Assembly: GCA_026705105.1 (NCBI GenBank) | Contig: JAPPBK010000041.1 | Coordinates: 1-9,109 of the forward strand | Source: Chloroflexota bacterium | GTDB lineage: Bacteria > Chloroflexota > Dehalococcoidia > Bin125 | Reading direction: 5' to 3' | Length of the DNA: 9,109 bases | Part shown: piece after piece, positions 6,260 to 9,109 of the stretch | Position numbering within the stretch: position 1 is the first letter of the stretch | Layout of the letters: the number at the start of each line of letters is the position of its first letter | Position numbers and translations under genes: made by a program | Notes under the pieces: generated by a model | The model's database searches: none | The model's input: only the letters and a program-made list of their open reading frames with translations | What the model was told of the DNA's origin: nothing

Positions 6260-8014
6260 TCAGAATCTTGGCCGGGATCCTTGACGTCCCGCGAGCGACT
6301 GCTGAGGTCGAGTCCTGGCGACCGGCGCGGGATCGTTGGTCCAGCTTCCTCCATTCACGCCATTGCCGTTCGCGCCGTTTGATGCGCCGACCGCGACAGG
6401 CGACTGGTCGTCGTTCGGCGAACCGAGCGCGCCCTCGGGCACCTCGGGCAGATCGAGCTCACCGGTTCGAAGCGCCTTTTCGCGCAGCGTCACGACGGCG
6501 ACCAATGCGAGCACGCCGGCCGCCGCCGAGATCCAAAAGTTGCTCGCGATCGCGACTGCCAGCGCTTCCGGCAGCGCGAACAGTATCTGCTCGAAGCCGG
6601 CCTCGCCTACCTCGGCCAGCAAGCCGCTGCTCTCTTCCTCGCTCAACAACTGGGTCGGATCCGCGGCAGCCGCCAGATCGCTTGGTAGACGCGCCGCCAA
6701 CTCGGATGTGAGCCGCCCCGTGACCAGTGCGCCGACCAGCGTGACGCCAACAATCGCGCCGATCTCCTCGAAGAACTGTGTCGCGCCGGAGACGGTGCCC
6801 AGCATGCGCTGCGGCAGCGCGTTCTGCGCCGCGGTCATCAGCGACGGATAGAGCATGCCCAGACCGGAGCCAAACACGATCAGCCGCCAGATGATGTCGA
6901 GCGACCCGCTGTTGGTATCCAGCTGCGTCATCGTGAAGCCGCCAACGGCAATGATCACGGAGGCCACGATTGACAGGAGCTTGTAGCGTCCCGTCCGCGA
7001 GATGAACTGCCCGCCGATACTGGCCATGATCACCAGCGAGACGATTTCGGTGCTGAGCAGCAGACCCGACTCGGTCGGCGTGTAGCCCAGCACGCCCTGC
7101 ATGAAGTAGGCGAGGAAGAACGACGCCCCGAACAATCCGAATCCGACCACCATCATCACCAGCGCCGCGACGCGGAAGGTGTGATTGCGGAACAGCGCGC
7201 CAGGCAGGATTGGCTCAGACGCGGCGCGCTCGGCAGCGATGAATGCCAGCAGGCCAAGCCCCGACAGGCCAAAGAACACCAACACTCGGGTGTCGAGCCA
7301 TGCGTCGCCGGTCGAGACCAGCGCCAATGCCAGCATGCCCGGCGACAACGCGAAGATCAGCCCGGCAATGCCCAGCCAGTCAATCACCACCCGGCGCGGC
7401 GGCGGTCGCAGCCACGGCATGATGAAGGCAATCGAGGCGAAGGCCAATGCCGCGATCGGCAAGATCGACCAGAACACCCAGCGCCAGTTGAGCGCGTCGA
7501 CGATCACCCCGCCCAGCAGCGGCCCGACCAGTCCGCCGACGCCGAAGACGGCGGCGAAGATGCCCATGTACTTGGCGCGCTCGGACGGCGGGAAGAGGTC
7601 ACCCGAGATCGAGAACGAGTTGCCCATCAATATGCCGCCGCCAATGCCCTGAAGGGCGCGGAATCCGATCAGCATCTCCATCGACGTCGCGAAGCCAGCC
7701 AGCGCCGTACCGATTGCGAAGATCACGAGACCGATCAACAGGAACGGCTTGCGTCCGTAGACATCGGACAACCGACCGGCAATCGCTACGGCGGGCACCG
7801 AAGTCGCCATGAAGGCCGATTCCATGAAGGCGATCAGGTCGATCCGGCCGAGATCCGCGGCCAGGACGGGCGTCGCCGTCGCGACAATCGAGTGTTGGAC
7901 GGCCGACAGGAACATGACCACGACCGCGCTGCCCAAAATCAGCATCTTGGTGCGATGCGGCAGCGCGAAGCCGACGGTTGCGGCAGTCGGCGTCGCTGGA
8001 GCGGCGTGGGCCAT
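6260..8014 (-). CDS. MFS drug efflux transporter, DHA2 (EmrB/QacA) family
   Basis: The 584-residue inner-membrane protein probably exports a hydrophobic or cationic compound in exchange for protons. Many hydrophobic spans are visible from residue 24 to about 508, and length and layout fit the 14-helix DHA2 group. Motif A is G-R-L-S-D-V-Y-G-R-K-P (80-90), motif B R-A-L-Q-G-I-G-G-G (119-127), and motif C, typical of antiporters, G-V-G-G-L-V-G-P-L-L-G-G (158-169); N-W-R-W-V-F (176-181) follows. In helix 1 the family's frequent acidic residue before T-I-V is replaced by Q40-H41 (Q-H-S-I-V). A soluble C-terminal tail of about 75 residues (510-584) is rich in Gly, Asn, Pro and Arg, includes a G-A-S-N-G-A-N-G-N-G run, and seems disordered. 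The ATG at 8014 precedes the first helix by a short hydrophilic leader. The substrate cannot be inferred. No adjacent regulator is seen, and the divergent neighbour is a thiolase-like gene. Confidence 0.92.
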   Translation of the reverse strand: MAHAAPATPTAATVGFALPHRTKMLILGSAVVVMFLSAVQHSIVATATPVLAADLGRIDLIAFMESAFMATSVPAVAIAGRLSDVYGRKPFLLIGLVIFAIGTALAGFATSMEMLIGFRALQGIGGGILMGNSFSISGDLFPPSERAKYMGIFAAVFGVGGLVGPLLGGVIVDALNWRWVFWSILPIAALAFASIAFIMPWLRPPPRRVVIDWLGIAGLIFALSPGMLALALVSTGDAWLDTRVLVFFGLSGLGLLAFIAAERAASEPILPGALFRNHTFRVAALVMMVVGFGLFGASFFLAYFMQGVLGYTPTESGLLLSTEIVSLVIMASIGGQFISRTGRYKLLSIVASVIIAVGGFTMTQLDTNSGSLDIIWRLIVFGSGLGMLYPSLMTAAQNALPQRMLGTVSGATQFFEEIGAIVGVTLVGALVTGRLTSELAARLPSDLAAAADPTQLLSEEESSGLLAEVGEAGFEQILFALPEALAVAIASNFWISAAAGVLALVAVVTLREKALRTGELDLPEVPEGALGSPNDDQSPVAVGASNGANGNGVNGGSWTNDPAPVARTRPQQSLAGRQGSRPRF

Positions 8015-8030
8015 CGTGAGTCCATCGACA

Positions 8031-8046
8031 GGCCCCGGACGGGGCC
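8031..8046. repeat. Small hairpin in the MFS leader region
   Basis: GGCCCC (8031-8036) pairs with GGGGCC (8041-8046) around GGAC, 16 nt upstream of the MFS start codon (minus strand). It would lie in the untranslated leader if transcription starts further upstream. A role in expression control is possible, but GC-rich DNA forms such stems by chance. Confidence 0.3.
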
Positions 8047-8178
8047 CTCACACAGCCCCGAACATATCAGCACACTTCGAGAATCCGAAGCATCTGCGCC
8101 GCACAGCCGGCGGTTTCAGGCGAGTCCACGCTCAGTGCGGCCGACCCGATGCCGATCCGTCTACCGGAGCGCACACCC

Positions 8179-8184
8179 TAGACT
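8179..8184 (+). promoter_or_regulatory. Putative -10 box for a leaderless thiolase mRNA
   Basis: TAGACT ends exactly six bases before the ATG at 8191, matching the TAGAAT position before the lut operon. The sequence between box and start (CGCCGC) has no Shine-Dalgarno character, so a transcript beginning at the start codon is plausible. The -35 region is not recognisable. Confidence 0.42.
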
Positions 8185-8190
8185 CGCCGC

Positions 8191-9109
8191 ATGAGCAACC
8201 AACCCGACCGCAGCGCTCTGCGCAACCTCCAGGACAAGACGGCCATTGTGGGCGTCGGCACGACCGAGTTCGGCGCCATCTACCGCGACCTCGATCCCGA
8301 GCGTTCGGCCTACGAACTCGGGCTGATCGCATTTCGCGAGGCGCTGAGGGACGCCGGACTCAAGCGCACCGAGGTCGACGGCGTGATCGTCTCACGACTG
8401 CCCCACTACGGGCGGATGTGCGAGATGATCGGTCTGCGTCATCCGCGATTCGTCAACGTACTGCCCGGCGAAGGTCGACAATCGGGTATCGCGTTGCAGT
8501 ACGCAGCGCTGGCGGTCGCCAACGGCATGGCTGAAGTCGTTGCCTGCATCTACGGGAACAACGGCCGCTCAGCCGGCGCCAGGTACGGGGGCGAGAGCCG
8601 CGGCGTCTCGACCCAGGCGATGTTCGAGGCTCCCTACGGGATGACCTCGCCCGGCGCGGTCACGGCGATGATGTTCAGGCGCCACCAGTACCGCTACGGC
8701 ACGACGACCGAGCCGCTCGCGCACCTCGCAATCTCCAACCGAGCCAATGCGGCGCTGAATCCCAACGCCGTGATGCAGCGTCCAATCACAATGGACGACT
8801 ATCACGGCGCGCGCTACATCGCCGAGCCGCTCTGCCTGCTCGACTACTGCTTGATCAACGACGGCGGCGTCTGCTTCATCGTTACCTCGGCCGAGCGCGC
8901 CCGCGACCTCAAGCACACGCCCGTCTTGGTCCACGCGACATCGCAGGCCTCCGACATCACGCCGGTCTATCTGGCCGACGACTTCTGGCACGAGCCGATG
9001 TCGCAGATTGCCGACGACCTGTTCGCCATCTCGGAGGCGCAGCGGAAAGATCTCGCATTCGCGCAGCTCTACGACAACTTCACCCCGACGATGCTGTTCA
9101 CGCTCGAGG
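8191..9109 (+). CDS. Thiolase-like protein (SCP2-thiolase/lipid-transfer type), 3' truncated by window
   Basis: A frame of 306 codons runs open to the window end; family members are near 390 residues, so roughly 80 are missing. It opens with D-K-T-A-I-V-G-V-G-T-T-E-F-G (15-28), the typical first strand of this COG0183 branch. It contains E-P-L-C-L-L-D-Y-C-L-I-N-D-G-G (212-226), a hallmark of SCP-x/lipid-transfer-type thiolases, and Y-D-N-F-T-P (294-299). At the position where degradative thiolases carry the nucleophilic cysteine, the sequence reads G-E-G-R-Q-S-G-I-A-L-Q (93-103). That cysteine is therefore absent. Cys-less relatives include Ltp2-like retro-aldolases that act on CoA-thioester side chains together with a DUF35 (OB-fold) partner. 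Thus C-C cleavage or condensation on an acyl-CoA, rather than classical thiolysis, is a reasonable inference. A DUF35 gene would be expected just beyond the window. The start is the first ATG, six bases after a -10-like box. Confidence 0.88.
   Translation, partial: MSNQPDRSALRNLQDKTAIVGVGTTEFGAIYRDLDPERSAYELGLIAFREALRDAGLKRTEVDGVIVSRLPHYGRMCEMIGLRHPRFVNVLPGEGRQSGIALQYAALAVANGMAEVVACIYGNNGRSAGARYGGESRGVSTQAMFEAPYGMTSPGAVTAMMFRRHQYRYGTTTEPLAHLAISNRANAALNPNAVMQRPITMDDYHGARYIAEPLCLLDYCLINDGGVCFIVTSAERARDLKHTPVLVHATSQASDITPVYLADDFWHEPMSQIADDLFAISEAQRKDLAFAQLYDNFTPTMLFTLE

Noticed and set aside
6253..6276. CCCGGC/GCCGGG inverted repeat between converging genes as a terminator
   Set aside because: It has only 6 bp with a 12-nt loop, overlaps the MFS coding end and has no U-run, so it is not distinguishable from chance in GC-rich DNA.
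8047..8100. Promoter for the MFS gene on the minus strand (TATGTT near 8050-8060)
   Set aside because: The -10 and -35 matches are weak (about half of consensus) and no second line of evidence supports them.
7181..8194. 337-residue plus-strand open frame opposite the MFS gene
   Set aside because: The composition is Arg/Gln/His/Asp-rich, as expected from the complement of GC-rich coding DNA, and the opposite strand has clear MFS motifs.
1..9109. CRISPR arrays, tRNA or rRNA genes, insertion sequences
   Set aside because: No direct-repeat/spacer pattern, no cloverleaf-like sequence and no transposase-like frame was found on reading both strands.

Overview
The window is about two-thirds G+C and densely coded. 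It reads like a chromosomal catabolic region of an uncultured high-GC bacterium. Nothing in it fixes the phylum. The mix of an isovaleryl-CoA-type dehydrogenase, a cysteine-less thiolase, Lut-type FeS proteins, a UGSC selenoprotein and short GC-rich dispersed palindromes would fit uncultured Chloroflexota (Dehalococcoidia/SAR202-like) or similar soil and marine lineages, but this is inference.

Layout. 1-40: end of a GC-rich inverted-repeat element. 49-576 (+): UGSC-family selenoprotein with an in-frame UGA (selenocysteine 95) followed at the expected distance by a SECIS-like hairpin; conventional gene calling splits it into two short ORFs. 577-725: convergent intergenic region with two near-perfect palindromes. 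726-1880 (-): isovaleryl-CoA-dehydrogenase-like acyl-CoA dehydrogenase. 1959-5559 (+): a tight three-gene operon of a short LutC-like LUD protein, a 723-residue LutB-LutA fusion and an amidohydrolase of unknown substrate. 5560-5841: intergenic, with a frameshifted, truncated alpha/beta-hydrolase remnant on the minus strand. 5842-6249 (+): small protein resembling the dimeric alpha/beta-barrel monooxygenase fold. 6260-8014 (-): 14-helix-type DHA2 drug/proton antiporter of the MFS. 8191-9109 (+): N-terminal three quarters of a thiolase-like protein lacking the usual nucleophilic cysteine, running off the window.

How the genes fit together. The Lut pair predicts oxidation of lactate, or of a similar 2-hydroxy acid, by an FeS complex. 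The acyl-CoA dehydrogenase points to leucine or branched-chain acyl-CoA breakdown, and the thiolase-like protein to C-C bond chemistry on acyl-CoAs or acyl-CoA-linked side chains. The amidohydrolase is translationally close to the lut genes and may supply or process a related acid. Two genes (1959 and 8191) have a TAGAMT box exactly six bases before the ATG and no usable Shine-Dalgarno sequence, which suggests leaderless mRNAs.

The most notable item is the selenoprotein: its U-G-S-C motif, its continuous homology across the UGA and the downstream hairpin support one another. No selenocysteine machinery gene (selA, selB, selC, selD) lies in the window.
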